Positions 1 through 11,469 of a DNA stretch of 64,000 bases are shown here, one piece after another. Numbering within the stretch: the stretch's first letter is position 1; each line of letters starts with the position of its first letter. This DNA comes from Ornithorhynchus anatinus. Its lineage: Eukaryota; Chordata; Mammalia; Monotremata; Ornithorhynchidae. Under the pieces are notes generated by a model. That model was given only the letters and a program-made list of their open reading frames with translations, searched no databases and was not told where the DNA came from. The position numbers and the translations under genes are program-made. Location: contig NC_041751.1 in assembly GCF_004115215.2 (NCBI RefSeq), positions 32,420,298 to 32,484,297 of the forward strand. Direction: 5' to 3'.

Positions 1-213
1 AGGTCACGGGTTCTAATCCCGGTTCCGCCGCCTGTCAGCTGTGTGACCTTGGGCAAGTCGCTTCACTTCTCGGTGCCTCAGTGACCTCATCCGGAAAATG
101 GGCCCTAAGTGGGACAACCCGATTACCCTGTATCCACCCCAGCGCTTAGAACAGTGCTTGGCACGTAGGAAGCGCTTAACGGATACCGACCTCATTACCG
201 GTGGAGGAGGGCC
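1..213 (+). repeat. Mon-1-type SINE, cut by window edge
   Basis: The sequence opens inside the tRNA-like head (a B-box-like 'gggttctaatccc'). It runs through the 'cctcatccggaaaatgggcc' core and the 'cgcttagaacagtgcttgg' part. The first bases of the SINE lie outside the window. Confidence 0.85.
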
Positions 214-337
214 CCCTTGCCCCGGGCTATATCGTCCTTGGGGTCGGAGGGTAATGGCTTCCTGTATTTTCAATCTATATTTAAAATCTCATTTCAAAGA
301 GTTTCCTGGTAGAATCATCGGGCTCAAAGAAACAGTT

Positions 338-702
338 TCGATCCCATCGATCAGTGATATCTACTGAGCGCTTCCCGTGCGCCGAGCACCGTATCGAACG
401 CTTCGGAGAATACAGTTAAGTTGGTATGTCTGCTCCCTGCCAACATCGTTTACAATCTAGAGGAGAAGCCCTTTTCCCGCCTCACCCCTGGTTCTTTAGG
501 CTTGGGATTGGTACCTGTCTGCCGTGTGAACTTGGGCGAGACACTGAACTTCTCTGGGCCTCAGTTACCCCATTTGTAAAAGCTACACTGGAAGCTTGTG
601 GACAGGGAACACATCTACCCTCTCTGTTATATTATGCTCTCCCAAGTTCTTAGTGGAGAGCACTGCACACACTGAGTGCTCAGTAAATATGGTAGATTGA
701 TT
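338..702. repeat. L2 and SINE fragments
   Basis: An L2 3'-end fragment in minus orientation (about 338-420) is followed by a SINE core fragment in plus orientation (about 505-580). After that comes an L2 3' end in plus orientation, ending in 'gattgattgat' near 702. No gene is visible. Confidence 0.6.
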
Positions 703-934
703 GATGGGGAGAGTACAGTAAAACAGAGTTGGCAGAAACCTTCTCCGCCCACAGTGAGCTACCTCCTAACCCATTAGTACAGCGCTTAACAGACACCATA
801 ATGATCACATTACACCCAGTCTGGCTCCCAGAAACTCCAGCTGCGCTCAAGACCAGGATTGAATCAGTCAGCATTCAGTGAATCAGGGGTGTTTACTGCT
901 GCCAACCGTAGTAAGCACCTAAGATACGCACCAA

Positions 935-1045
935 TCAATTAATGGCATTTATTGAGCACTTACAGTGCTTGGGAGAGTACAATACAAAAGTGTTGGTAGA
1001 CACATTCCCTGCCCACAGTGAACAAAAAAGATTGAGTTGACATTC
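935..1045 (-). repeat. L2 3'-end fragment
   Basis: Contains the reverse form of the L2 tail ('tttattgagcacttacagtg' followed by 'cttgggagagtacaata'). Confidence 0.7.
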
Positions 1046-1170
1046 ACTCCTGCTCGTGTCCATTGATTTGCATCTTCCTGGGGAAACCTGAGGAGAGAAA
1101 GGAGTTTGGGAGGGGATATGTTGATCCCTGTGACCCACGGACGGATGGAAACATCTCGTCGTCTCAAAGA
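1046..1170 (-). pseudogene. V1R 3'-end relic
   Basis: This stretch matches the end of the V1R at 2100-3209 in the same orientation. Shared words include 'cctggggaaac', 'gttgatccctgtg' and 'cccacgga' versus 'tccacgga', and both copies can be read as a His-Arg-Asp-Gln-containing tail. Only the last part of the coding region and what follows it remain, with L2 sequence on both sides. It is a partial duplicate or the end of a decayed neighbouring V1R, not a functional gene. Confidence 0.6.
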
Positions 1171-2045
1171 AAATCAGGGATGTAAATAAGGAGCTAATCC
1201 AAGTACTAGGGCGAAAGAGAAGGGAGGGGGAGAAGAGAAAATGAGGGCTTAGTCAAGGAAATCCTCTTTGAAGAGATGTGGCTTCAGTGAGAATTGGAAC
1301 GGGGGGTGAGGGGGGAGAGTGATGATTGTCTTTTGGATAAGAGGGTGAGCATTCCAAGCCAGTGTCAAGACATGAGTAGAAGGTTGGCGGTGAGATAGAG
1401 GAAACCGAGGCACACTCTATCGGTTGGCATCAGAGGGCTGAAAGACAGAGGCGGGTCGAGGATAATGCCAAGATTACGGAAGGATGCTGGTGCTGTCTAC
1501 GGTTAGGGGAAAGTCAAGGAGACCCCCGCCTCCCCCGCCCGTGCTGTTTCCGTTAAGCCACGGCTGCTTCCCTCACATAGGTATGCGCTTATACGTGTGT
1601 GCGCGGCCCTTACGCTCTCTGCGGGGAGACAGACACCAGTATCAATCAATAAAATACAGATATATACATGAATGAGGGAGCAAGTCGGGGCGACGAAGAA
1701 GGGAGTGGAAGAAAAGGAAAAGAGGGCTTAGGGAAGGTCTCTTGGAGGAGATGCGCCTTCAGTAAGACTTGGAAGTGGGGGAGAGTTAATATCTGTCAGA
1801 TTTGAAGAGGGGGAGCGTTCCAAGCCAGATGTGGGCAGAAGATGAGCTAGATGAGACTGAGGTACAGTGAGAAGGTTAGCATCAGAGGAGCTAAGAGGAG
1901 TGGGAGAGTAGGAGAGTGGTGAGGTAGAGAAGGGAAAAGTGATTGAGTGCTTTAAACCGAGGGCGAGGAGTTTTTGTTCGATGTGGAGGTGGATGGGCAA
2001 CCACCCGGAGGTCGTCGAAGAGGGAGGAAACATGGAAGTGCAGCA
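1171..2045 (-). repeat. L2 3' region fragments, minus orientation
   Basis: Two stretches (about 1171-1480 and 1620-2045) share 'gagggcttag', 'gaagagatg...cttcagt' and 'gcattccaagcc' words. Read on the minus strand these belong to the end of L2 ORF2 and the 3' UTR. About 1481-1620 is unassigned. Confidence 0.6.
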
Positions 2046-2099
2046 CACGTTGGGGAGAACGAACCGAAAACAAGAGTTTCGTTTCCTGTAAACCCCTGC

Positions 2100-3209
2100 T
2101 CATGCCCGGAGGCAGACGTTTTCCTGGGGAAACTTGGAGACAGAAAAGGTCCGGGTGGCGATACGTTGATCCCTGTGTTCCACGGAAGGACCGAAACAAC
2201 TCGTCATCTCGAGGACGCACTGGGGCCAGGGGAAACGGGGATCTCGGCAGATCAACACCAAGGGGGAGAGCGAGGGAAAACACGTCGACAGGAAGTTCAT
2301 GACACTCTGAAGTTCAGTGTCGTGATCCTTCAAGAAGCTCAAATGAAGGGTGATGAGACCGTTGATGCAATAGAAGGAAACAAAGCAGCCGACGAGGAGG
2401 AGGATGGTGTGAATGGCTCGGGTCTCCGTGGAGGATTTCGGGGAGCGGCCGGTGCCGTGGATGTGCCGGACTCGTCCTTGGTGTCGGTGTAGCACGAACA
2501 CCATGTAGCCGCTGGCCCAGCTCATGAGGAACACGAAGACGAGGTCTCGGAAAGTCATGCAAGTTAAAGTTAGAGTGACGGTAACGTCACTGCTCTTGGG
2601 TATAGTAGAACAGTATTTCGTGATGTAAGTATTTTCCGTGTTGCTGCCGTTTCTAACGGCTTTAGCGGATTCAATTATATTGATGGAGATCAGCATATTC
2701 AGGAGCCAGAAGAAGAAGAAGGAAGGGAGGATGTAATGGGGGGCTCTGGGCTTGAACCGGGACAACCAGGAGGTGCCGGGACTGATGGTGACGGCCTGGA
2801 ACACGCTCAGGAGACAGGTGGAGCAGATGGACAGATCCCGAGCCACTCTCCTCACATACACGATTACCTTGCACCCAACGTCATCCAGAATATTCTTCAT
2901 CCCAAAGACCACCATCATCTCTGGGACGCCCCGCGTGAGAAGGGTCACCGTGTTGGTCACCGTCAGGTGGGTGAGGATCAGGTCTGTGTGCTTCTTCTGC
3001 TGGGGCTGAGCCACAGAGATGGAGAGGTACACCAAGAACATCGTTGTGTTGCCCAGCACGCCGACCCCAGTCTGGAAGAGGTAGGAAATTCCCAATATCA
3101 AAAAACATCCTCTTGACTTCTTCGGAACGGCAGAATCCGGATAATCCTGTTTTAAGACCAGAAAGGATCGTAAACCCTGGGAAGATGGAATAGGAGAAGC
3201 ACAAGACAA
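2100..3209 (-). CDS. vomeronasal type-1 receptor (V1R), altered 5' end
   Basis: A single-exon class A GPCR of the V1R pheromone receptor family, expected in vomeronasal sensory neurons. The seven-helix core is open. It shows the TM1 asparagine (about residue 54), PQQKKHTDLIL before TM2, LTRGVPE, the extracellular cysteines near 113 and 200, an ECL2 glycosylation site (NGS near 187), HRHQGRVRHIHG in the third inner loop, RAIHTILLLV in TM6 and DPRFP after TM7. The open frame is 369 residues, longer than the usual 300-320. Compared with the paralogue at 15067, the family start codon is present near 3108, but about 8 bases are missing between it and TM1, so that ATG is out of frame. The frame shown uses an upstream ATG instead. 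The C-terminal tail is also longer. It may be functional through the upstream start, or a young pseudogene. Confidence 0.8.
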   Translation of the reverse strand: MSCASPIPSSQGLRSFLVLKQDYPDSAVPKKSRGCFLILGISYLFQTGVGVLGNTTMFLVYLSISVAQPQQKKHTDLILTHLTVTNTVTLLTRGVPEMMVVFGMKNILDDVGCKVIVYVRRVARDLSICSTCLLSVFQAVTISPGTSWLSRFKPRAPHYILPSFFFFWLLNMLISINIIESAKAVRNGSNTENTYITKYCSTIPKSSDVTVTLTLTCMTFRDLVFVFLMSWASGYMVFVLHRHQGRVRHIHGTGRSPKSSTETRAIHTILLLVGCFVSFYCINGLITLHLSFLKDHDTELQSVMNFLSTCFPSLSPLVLICRDPRFPWPQCVLEMTSCFGPSVEHRDQRIATRTFSVSKFPQENVCLRA

Positions 3210-3479
3210 TTGTCCATCGACCTCTGCCTAGAAGCACGGAATGATCTCCAGGTTGGTTGGACACCAGCCAGAACGTCCAACTGCAGTCGCTTCGGAGGAT
3301 CATCGGCTTCTTGTGTTCCGCCCCTGGAGTTTAGATATAGATGGGAAAGAGGCAGGGCTCAGCTGCCAACACCCCCCCCCCTCCCCCGCCAATGATCCTT
3401 TTCATAGCAGCCAGGTCAGGTGATCCAGTTTTTATTTGTCAGAAACAAACTATACAAAATTAAGTTTGTTAGAAACAAA

Positions 3480-3725
3480 CAAGTGCCGACTGTGTCTCAA
3501 TCGCTCTTCTAAGAGCTGGGGTAGATACAAGTTAATCAGGTTGGTCACAGTCCCTGTCCCCCAGTTTAAGTAGGAAGGAGAACAGGCCCTGAATTCCCAT
3601 TTTGCCGATGAGGGAACCGAGGCACAGAGAAGGTAAGTGACTTGCCCAAGGTCACGCAGCAGGTGAATGGTAGAGGTAGGGTTAGAACCCGAGTCCTCTG
3701 ACTACCAGGCCTGCTTTTTTTTCCA
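3480..3725 (-). repeat. Mon/MIR-type SINE
   Basis: Reverse SINE with 'agctggggtagatacaa', 'cccattttgccgatgaggga' and 'gacttgcccaaggtcacgca'. It belongs to an older subfamily than the next element, which abuts it. Confidence 0.75.
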
Positions 3726-3990
3726 TTAATAATGTTGGTATTTGTCAAGCGCTTACTATGTGCAGAGCACTGTTCTAAGCGCCGGGGGAGATACAGGGTC
3801 ATCAGGTTGTCCCACGTGAGGCTCACAGTCTCAGTCCCCATTTTACAGACGAGGTAACTGAGGCACAGGGAAGTTAAGTGACTCGCCCACAGTCACGCAG
3901 CTGACAAGCGGCAGAGCCGGGATTCGAACCCATGACCTCGGACTCCCAAGCCTGGGCTCTTTCCACTGAGCCACGCTGCTTCTCTGCATT
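3726..3990 (-). repeat. Mon-1 SINE, near full length
   Basis: Runs from the 'aataatgttggtatttgt' tail to the 'ctgagccacgctgcttctct' head in reverse orientation, about 265 bp. Confidence 0.85.
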
Positions 3991-4279
3991 AAGCCGTGCT
4001 GCTTTCCCGGGGAAGCGCCTGGTAGGCAGGAAGCCCGTCACTTCATTATTCCGTACTTCCCAAGCTCCTATGATTGGGCCGCACAAATTGGGCTCTCAAT
4101 AAACGTCACCATCCCACTCTGTCACCGCTACTGAGGAGACCCGATTTCGGATTTAAAGGCATCAGAAGCTTCACCCGGTTCCCTCGGGAAAAGACCTAAA
4201 CCTCTCACGGATAGCTGTGCAGTGAGGAAGAGATGTCCCGACCACTTAGAACAGTGTTTTTTACACACTAAACAGGCGG

Positions 4280-4510
4280 TAAATTCATTCATTCATAATT
4301 TATTGAGCGCTTCCTATGTGCAGAGCACTGTACTGAGCGCTTGGAATGTACAATTCGGCAACAGAGAGAGACAATCCCTGCCCGTCGACGGGCTCACAGT
4401 CTAATCTGGGGAGTCGGACGGACGAAAGCCAGACAACTTAATCGCCATACATAGCATCAAGGGGTCGGACACCTCACGAACAAAATAAATAGGGTAATAA
4501 AAATATACTA
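4280..4510 (-). repeat. L2 3'-end fragment
   Basis: Starts at the reversed 'ttcattcattcat' tail. It continues through 'tattgagcgcttcctatgtg' and the 'cccgtcgacgggctcacagt' block to 'aataaatagggtaataa'. Confidence 0.8.
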
Positions 4511-5809
4511 CCGGCCACTGAAACGAGAGTGTAGATGTGAGAACACTTTGAGTTCTGGAGAATAAAACTTTAGGTCTCTGAGGGGTGGCGGGATTTCATC
4601 ATCGAAATATAACAGTGTGGTCGGTGTTCTGATTCTCCTTTTCTCATGCCTTTCCTTCGAGTAATTCACTCTCAGACACGGCACTGGACGTGTCCGCGTG
4701 GAAGGCGGAGAGGACGCTATTAAACTATTTGATATACGGGCTCTAGCCGGTCGTTGACTTCTGAGAAGGTGCCAGCGAGAGCTTCCGCTCCTTAGAATTA
4801 TTCCTTGCCAGTCCTCCCGCATCCGGGTTTATAATAATAGTAACGGTTCCGGTGGCAATAACGATGAGGGTGATATTTATCAAGTCGTTACCGTGTGCCA
4901 AGAATGATGATAAGCGGTAGGAATGATTAGATTGGACGCGGTCTCCGTCTCCCACTGTGCTCGTCGGCTCAGAGGGAGGGAGAACAGGTAGTTTCCCGTC
5001 GTTTTACAGGCGAAGAAACCGAGGCACCGAGAAGCCGAGGTAAAACAGAAGGCGAGCGGCAGTGCCTGTTTTCAAACCCTGGTCTCCTGCCTCCGGCTTT
5101 TGGAAGAGAGGAGGTAGAAATCCTGAAGACTCAGCCGTTGGCTGAGACTCCCATCGGGGACCTTTTCCTGGATCACCCCATTCCCAGCATCCCGGAAGAC
5201 AGGCTCTTGTCCCACCTTCCTCTCCGGGAGGAAGGGTCTACGAAGCAACCCTAAGATATGGGGAAACACTCACCCGCGTCCGCCCGTGCCGCTGCTGGGT
5301 TGAGAGCGAGGCGCTCGGTCCGTCTGAATCTGGAGGGACCGATGGGGCAGATCTAGGGACGAGGTGAGGGGGAGCGCGTCTCCCTCCGGGCCGCCGTTAC
5401 CGTGTCACTCTCTGCGGCCGGGTCATTCTCTGCGAGGAAACCTGGAGAGGTCTCCGATGGAGCGGCCGACTTCCCTCCCCAGCGAGAAGCCTTCCCCTCA
5501 GCGGGTGCCGGTGACAGGTTAACGAGGGAAACGAGGAATTGAGCAATCGGTGCTTCTGCCAGGGGATGAGACTTGGAATCCTCAAGCCGAAAGGAACGTC
5601 AAACTCCCGCCCCGCCCCATGGGTTTTCCCGCCGGAGGAAGGACCCGGCGGCAGCCGTCGGAAAGTTTTCCACCACCGTTATTTCCAAAGGCAAGCGGTT
5701 GGTCTCCGTGGGTGAGGTTGAGAGAGAGGCTGAGGATGGGGGAGTTCAGGGTGGACGAGACGCTCTATACCGTCACCCGGGGGGAAACTTCCTTCCCACC
5801 GTCGTGGCC
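4511..5809. other. mostly unique sequence, no gene seen
   Basis: A decayed reverse SINE occupies about 4830-5060. The rest shows no recognisable coding domain, no repeat I can name, and only short random open frames. 5280-5810 is moderately GC- and CpG-rich but has no clear promoter or splice signals. Confidence 0.5.
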
Positions 5810-6565
5810 CGGCGGACCCGGGAGGAGTCCGAAGGAGCTGGGTTCTAATCCCGCTTCTGCCACTCGTCCGCCCTGTGCCCTTCGGCAAGTCACTTCGCTT
5901 CTCTGTGCCTCAGTTTCCTCATCTGAAAGGTGAGGACTCCGATCTGGTTATCTTATATGTGGCCCAGTGATCGGCACACATTAAATGCAAAACATTAAGT
6001 GGAGAAGCAGCGCGGCCCAGTGGAGGGAGCACGGGCCGGGGAGTCAGAGATCGCGGGTTCAAATCCCGGCTCTGCCGCCTGTCAGCCGTGGGACTCCGGG
6101 CAAGTCGCTTCACTTCTCTGGGCCTCGGTGACCTCATCTGTAAAATGGGGATGAAGACCGGGAGCCCCACGTGGGACAACCCCGTCGCCTTGTATCCTCC
6201 CCGGCGCTTAGAACGGTGCTTTGCACATAGTGAGTGCTTAACAAATGCCAACATTATTATAATAACAATACCACAGTTATTCTTCTTTCTAATTAGTGTG
6301 GCTTAGTGGATGGAGCACAGGCCTTGGGAGTCATAAGGATCTGGGTTCTAACCCAGATCCTCCACTCGTCTGCCGGATGATGTGGGCAAGCCACTCCACC
6401 TCTCTGGGCCTCAGTTACCTCATCTGTTAAATGGGGGTTAAGAGTGTGAGCCCCATGTGGGACAGGGACTGTGTCAATCTGATTAACTCGTATCTACCCC
6501 AGTACTTAGAACAGTGCTTGGTACACAGTAAGTGCTTAAAAAAATGCCCTTATTATTATTATTAG
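5810..6565 (+). repeat. three consecutive Mon-type SINEs
   Basis: Three SINEs in the same orientation at about 5810-6000 (head lost), 6001-6272 (near complete, head 'gagaagcagcgcggcccagt') and 6298-6565 (older type, head 'gtgtggcttagtggatggag'). Each ends in an AT-rich tail. Confidence 0.8.
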
Positions 6566-6784
6566 GAGAAACTCGAGCACTTCATATTTCAAATGATTAT
6601 GTGGTGTACAAAGACTGGATAGTGGCCGTGATATTATTCCCTTCTTCTGTTTAACTTTGCTCCCCGCCAGAGATGATCCGCACGGAAACGGATGCACCGC
6701 CTTCTTCTTTCTAAAATTTAACGTCCTAGTGGGTTTGGATCGTCCTCTCACATCTGATCCCCCAGCCTGTTCATCCTCTCCATA

Positions 6785-6910
6785 TCTATCAGTCAATCAG
6801 TGGTACTTATTGAGCGCCTATTGTGTGAGGAGCAGTTTACTAAGCACTTGGGAGAGTACAACGCAATGAAGACCCATTCTCTGCCCACAAGGAGCTTATA
6901 GTCTACAGCC
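6785..6910 (-). repeat. L2 3'-end fragment
   Basis: Reads 'cagtggtacttattgagcgc' and continues to 'gagagtacaacgcaatga' in reverse orientation. Confidence 0.65.
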
Positions 6911-7149
6911 TAGAAATATAATCTGTAGCTCTCCGTTGATCTCGCCCCCAATTCTCCCCCTTCTCCTTGAATACTGGGGTCCAGGACCGGTTGCGGATTT
7001 TGGTCTGAGCAGTAGTTGAGGGGAGTGGAAGGGCGGACGCGTTCTCCTTAGCTTCTAGACCTTTTTTATTGCACCCCGTAGCTCACCGGAACAAAAGAAA
7101 GTCCTAGAAGCGGCATGTCCTACTGGAAAGGGTACAGGATTAATAATTA

Positions 7150-7855
7150 CAGTATCTCTCACGGGAGACTTAATTAATATTAATAGTATTTCTTACGCAC
7201 TTACTATGTGCCAGGTAACGTTTTAAGCGCCGAAGTAGATACCAGGTAACCAGGTCGGACAGAGACCCCGTCCCAGATGGGGTTTACGGCCGAGGTAGGA
7301 GGGAGTAGGATTTAATTCTTACAGATGCACAGACTGTAAAGTGACTTGCCCAAGGTCACACAGCAGGCAGGTGTCAGACCCAGGATTAGAACCCACATCC
7401 TCCGACACCCAGGTCCGGAATCCGTCCGCCGGGCCACGCTGCTTGGCTCGGATTTTGATCTTGATGCTACCACTTGCCTGTTGTGGGACGATGGGCAGGT
7501 CATTTAACTTTTCCGTAGAACAGTTTCCTCGTCTGTAAAATGGGGATAAAATAGCTGCTCAGTCCCCACTGGACTGAAAGCCTATACGGGACAGGGATTG
7601 TTTTTGATTTGATAATAATAATAATGTCGGTATTTGTTAAGCGCTTACTATGTGCAGAGCACTGTTCTAAGCGCTGGCGTAGATATAGGGTCATCAGCTT
7701 GGCCCACGTGAGGCTCACAGTTAATCCCCATTTTGCAGATGAGGGAACTGAGGCCCAGAGAAGTGAAGTGACTTGCCCAAGGTCACACAGCTGACAGGTG
7801 GCAGCGGCGGCATTCGAACCTGTGACCTCTGACTCTGAGCCACGCTGCTTGAGAG
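7150..7855 (-). repeat. SINE fragments and a Mon-1 SINE
   Basis: An older reverse SINE lies at about 7150-7440, followed by a plus-strand core fragment (about 7441-7600). A near-complete reverse Mon-1 lies at 7611-7852, from 'taatgtcggtatttgttaag' to 'gagccacgctgctt'. Confidence 0.75.
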
Positions 7856-8417
7856 AAACAGGGTGGTTTAGCGGATAGAGCAAGGGCCTTGAAGCCAGGA
7901 GGACCCGGGTTCTAATCCTGACGGTTAGAGCAGTGCTTCGCCCACAATAAGTCCTTAACAAGTACCATAATTATTACTGTCATCCCAGCTTTGCATTCGT
8001 CTGTTGTGTCACTTCACTTCTCTGGGCCTCAGTTCCCTCATCTGTAAAATGGGGATTAAGACCGTGAGCCCCAAGTGGGACAGGGACTGTGGCCAACCCG
8101 GTTATCTTCTATCTACCACGGTACTTAGAGCAGTTCCTCGACACATAATAAGCACTTTATAAACCCCACAACCGTTATCTGATTTTATGCCATCTACCCC
8201 AGCGGTCTGCGCACTGTAGGCGCTTAAACGGTACCGCGGCTATTATTATTATTATTATTATCTTCCACAGTCCAAAAACGTAATGTTCAGTTACTGACAC
8301 CCACTCTCCATCATCAACTAATCGTCGGCTGCTTGGGTGGATTTTGATTTTGGAAATCTTGGTGGTTGAAATTTGTCGCCAAGGAGGCATTCAACATTTG
8401 GTTTGCGGGGGTCGATA

Positions 8418-8975
8418 ATAATAATATGATAATAAAGATGGCATTTGTTAAGCGCTTACTACGCGCCTAGCGCTGTTCTGAGTCCTGGGGTAGATAGAAG
8501 GAGATCAGGATGCCCCATGTGGGGCTCACAGTCTTCATCCCCGTTTGACAGATGAGGTCACCGAGGCACAGAGCAGTGAAGTTTCTTTATCATTATTTAT
8601 TTATGATGTATTTATTATTACCCTACTTATTTTGTTAATGAACTGTACATCGCCTTAATTCTATTTATTTGCTATTGTTTTAATGAGATGTTCATCCCCT
8701 AGATTCTATTTATCGCTATTGTTCCTGTCTGTCCGTCTCCCCCGATTAGACGGTGCGCCCGTCGAAGGGCGGGGACCGTCTCGATCTGTTACCGATTTGT
8801 ACGTTCCAAGCGCTCAGTACAGTGCTCTGCACATAGTAAGCGCTCAGTAAATACTATTGAATGAATGAATGAAGTGGCCTGCCCAAAGTCACACAGCTGA
8901 TGAGCGGCAGAGCCGGGATTAGAACCCACGGCCTCCGTCGCACCCAGCCCGGGCCCCTTTCCAAGATCCCTCCCC
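8418..8975 (-). repeat. Mon-1 SINE split by an L2
   Basis: The tail half of the SINE (about 8418-8582) stops at 'gagcagtgaagt' and resumes at 'ggcctgcccaaagtcacaca' near 8876. The gap is filled by an L2 3' end. Confidence 0.8.
8583..8869 (+). repeat. L2 3' end inserted in a Mon-1 SINE
   Basis: A 5'-truncated L2 from 'ttctttatcattatttattt' to the 'attgaatgaatgaa' tail. It is flanked by TGAAGT on both sides (8577-8582 and 8870-8875), consistent with a short target site duplication. Confidence 0.75.
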
Positions 8976-9499
8976 TTGGCTGAGGTTCTGTAATGTAAAG
9001 CCTGGATCTGTGACCTTATTTTTTATGATATTTGTTAAGCGCTGACCGTACTAAGCGTTGAGGTGATCTTGATTCTACCATTTGCCTGGTGTGGGACAAT
9101 GGACAAGTCATTTAACTTTGCTGTAGAACAGTTTCCTCATCTGCAAAATGGGGACGAAATCGCTGCTCAGTCCCCATTGGACCGAAAGCCTACGCGGGAC
9201 AGGAATTGTTTCTGATTTGAGAGAGAAGAGGGGTGGCCTAGTGGGTAGTGCCGCCAGCTCCCGCACTGGACTCACAGTTGAAGTAGGAGGGAGAACAGGC
9301 ACTGAATGCCGATATCGCGGACGAGGGAGCTGGGCCAGGGAGAGGTGAAGTGACTCACCCGAGGTCACACAGCAGGCAGGTGACGGGGCTGGGATTAGAA
9401 CCCATATCCCTGCTCTTTCCACTAGGCCTCGGCGCGTCTCACTCTTCTCAGCTAGAGGATTCTCCGACGGTAAGCGTCCCCGAGAGGCCTCTCTCTCTC

Positions 9500-9775
9500 T
9501 CTCACACTCCGCAGCGTGGCTCCGTGGAAAGAGGCCGGGCTTGGGAGTCGGAGGTCATGGGTTCTGATCCCGCCTCCGCCACTTGGCAGCTGTGTGACTT
9601 GGGGCAAGTCGCCTCACTTCTCAGAGCCTCAGTTACCTCATCTGTCAAATGGGGATGAAGCGTGTGAGCCCCACGGGGGACGACCTGATCACCGTGTATC
9701 CCCCCAGCGCTTAGAAGGGTCCTTCGCGCGTCGTTAAGTGCTTAACGAATACCAGGATTATTATTATTATTATCA
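9500..9775 (+). repeat. Mon-1 SINE
   Basis: Head 'gcagcgtggctccgtggaaa' through to the 'attattattattatcatta' tail. The preceding 9055-9440 holds two further SINE fragments in opposite orientations. Confidence 0.8.
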
Positions 9776-9875
9776 TTATGACTTGAAGCGTTTCACTCCC
9801 AACCGGTGACTCCGCTGGCGAACCTTTCAATGATGAATTGCCCGCTGAATTCCACTTTTCCACCGGAGACATCCT

Positions 9876-10073
9876 GTGAGATTTGGAAGAGGAACAGGAG
9901 TGAAAGGGAGGAGAAGATCAGAGTCGAATGACGGAAACGAGAATCGGCAGCGCGGCCTAGTGGAAAGATTCCGGACCTGGGAGTCGGGGAACTGAGTTCT
10001 AATCCCGGCTGTGCCGACTGCCCGCTGGGTGATCTTGGGCAAGTCACTCAGCTTCTCTGTGTCTCGGTTTAAT
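9876..10073 (+). repeat. left arm of a 0.2-kb inverted repeat
   Basis: Nearly identical to the reverse complement of 11099-11294. The arm contains a SINE head and core (from about 9945) plus about 70 bp of unrelated flank, so this is an inverted duplication and not simply two SINEs of one family. Confidence 0.85.
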
Positions 10074-10424
10074 AGTAGTTATTATTATTACGGTACTCGT
10101 TAAGCACTTATGTGCCACGCGTCGTGGCACATACTCCGCACACACTTCCGACACTTGGGGCGAAGAAAAATCCGGCCGCCTCGGCAGCGGGGACACGCAG
10201 CAGGTGGGAGGCCGCTTTTCCACCGGAGACATCCGGAATTCCCCTTCCAGGAGGTGTCGCAGTCATAACGTGTGACGTGATAATCTCGGCCCCGGGGGAG
10301 AAAAACTCCCACCCCTTGGATCTTATAACTGCTGCCCCATCAGTTCCTCCAGATTCGGGACCAAGCGCTTCAGCCAGCAGCCCCACAGACCAGCCAGGTG
10401 AGTATCTTTTACCTTTTTTAAAAA

Positions 10425-10865
10425 AGTGATATTTCAGTGCTTATCCTCCGCCAGGCACCGTATTACATTCTGGGATAGATAGAGCTAATCAGGTTGGACA
10501 CAGCCCCTGTCGCACTCGGGGCTCACGGTCTTAAATCTCCATTTTACGGATGGGGTGAGGCCCAGAGAAGTCAAGTGACTTGCTCGGAGTCACACAGCAG
10601 ACGAGAGGCGGAGCCTCTCGGACCATTAGAACCCAGGTCCTCCCGACTCCCGGGCCCGGCTCCATCCACTAGGCCACGTTGCTTCTCCGGACGTCTGCTG
10701 ATTCGGTTGTACTGTACGCTCCCTAGAATTCATTCATTCAATAGTATTTATTGAGCGCTTACTACGCGCAGGGCACTGGGCTAAGCGCTTGCAACGAACA
10801 AGTCGGCAACAGATAGAGACGGTCCCTGCCGTTTGACGGGCTCGCGGTCCAATCGAATTGAACAG
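10425..10865 (-). repeat. SINE and L2 fragments
   Basis: An old reverse SINE (about 10425-10690) is followed by a reverse L2 3' end (about 10735-10865) that starts at 'ttcattcattcaatagtatt'. Confidence 0.7.
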
Positions 10866-11098
10866 AAGCGAATGCGGTGCCCCGCACGTGAAGTCTGGCT
10901 CGCCAAGTCATCTCCGCTCCGTAGCCGACGCATCCCTCCCAGTACACCCCACCTCCATCTGCCGCGTTTCGGGAATTGAGAGCGTGCGCTCCATGTGGGC
11001 CGGGGACCGGATCCGACCCGATTAACCTGTATCTACCCCGGCGCCTAGAACGACGCGTGGCACAGAGTAAGTGCTTAACGAGTACCATAATAATAATC

Positions 11099-11294
11099 AT
11101 TAAACCGAGACACAGAGAAGCTGAGTGACTTGCCCAAGATCACCCAGCGGCCAGTCGGCACAGCCGGGATTAGAACTCAGTTCCCCGACTCCCAGGTCCG
11201 GAATCTTTCCACCAGGCCGCGCTGCCGATTCTCGTTTCCGTCATTCGACTCTAATCTTCACCTCTTTCACTCCCGTTCCTCTTCCAAATCTCAC
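11099..11294 (-). repeat. right arm of a 0.2-kb inverted repeat
   Basis: Reverse complement of 9876-10073 with a few differences. The spacer between the arms is about 1.0 kb and holds further SINE/L2 pieces. Confidence 0.85.
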
Positions 11295-11469
11295 CTTCCT
11301 GGATCTGGTTTTGGTCTCTAGGCGGCAGACTGTGGGCCGGGAAACGGGCTTACCGACTCTGGGGTGTAGTACTGTCCCTAGCGCTTAGCACAGTGCTCTG
11401 CGCACAGTCAGTGCTCGATAAATACCGCTGATTGATATGAAGGTAGAGGGAGTTCCAGGCAGGAGGAAG

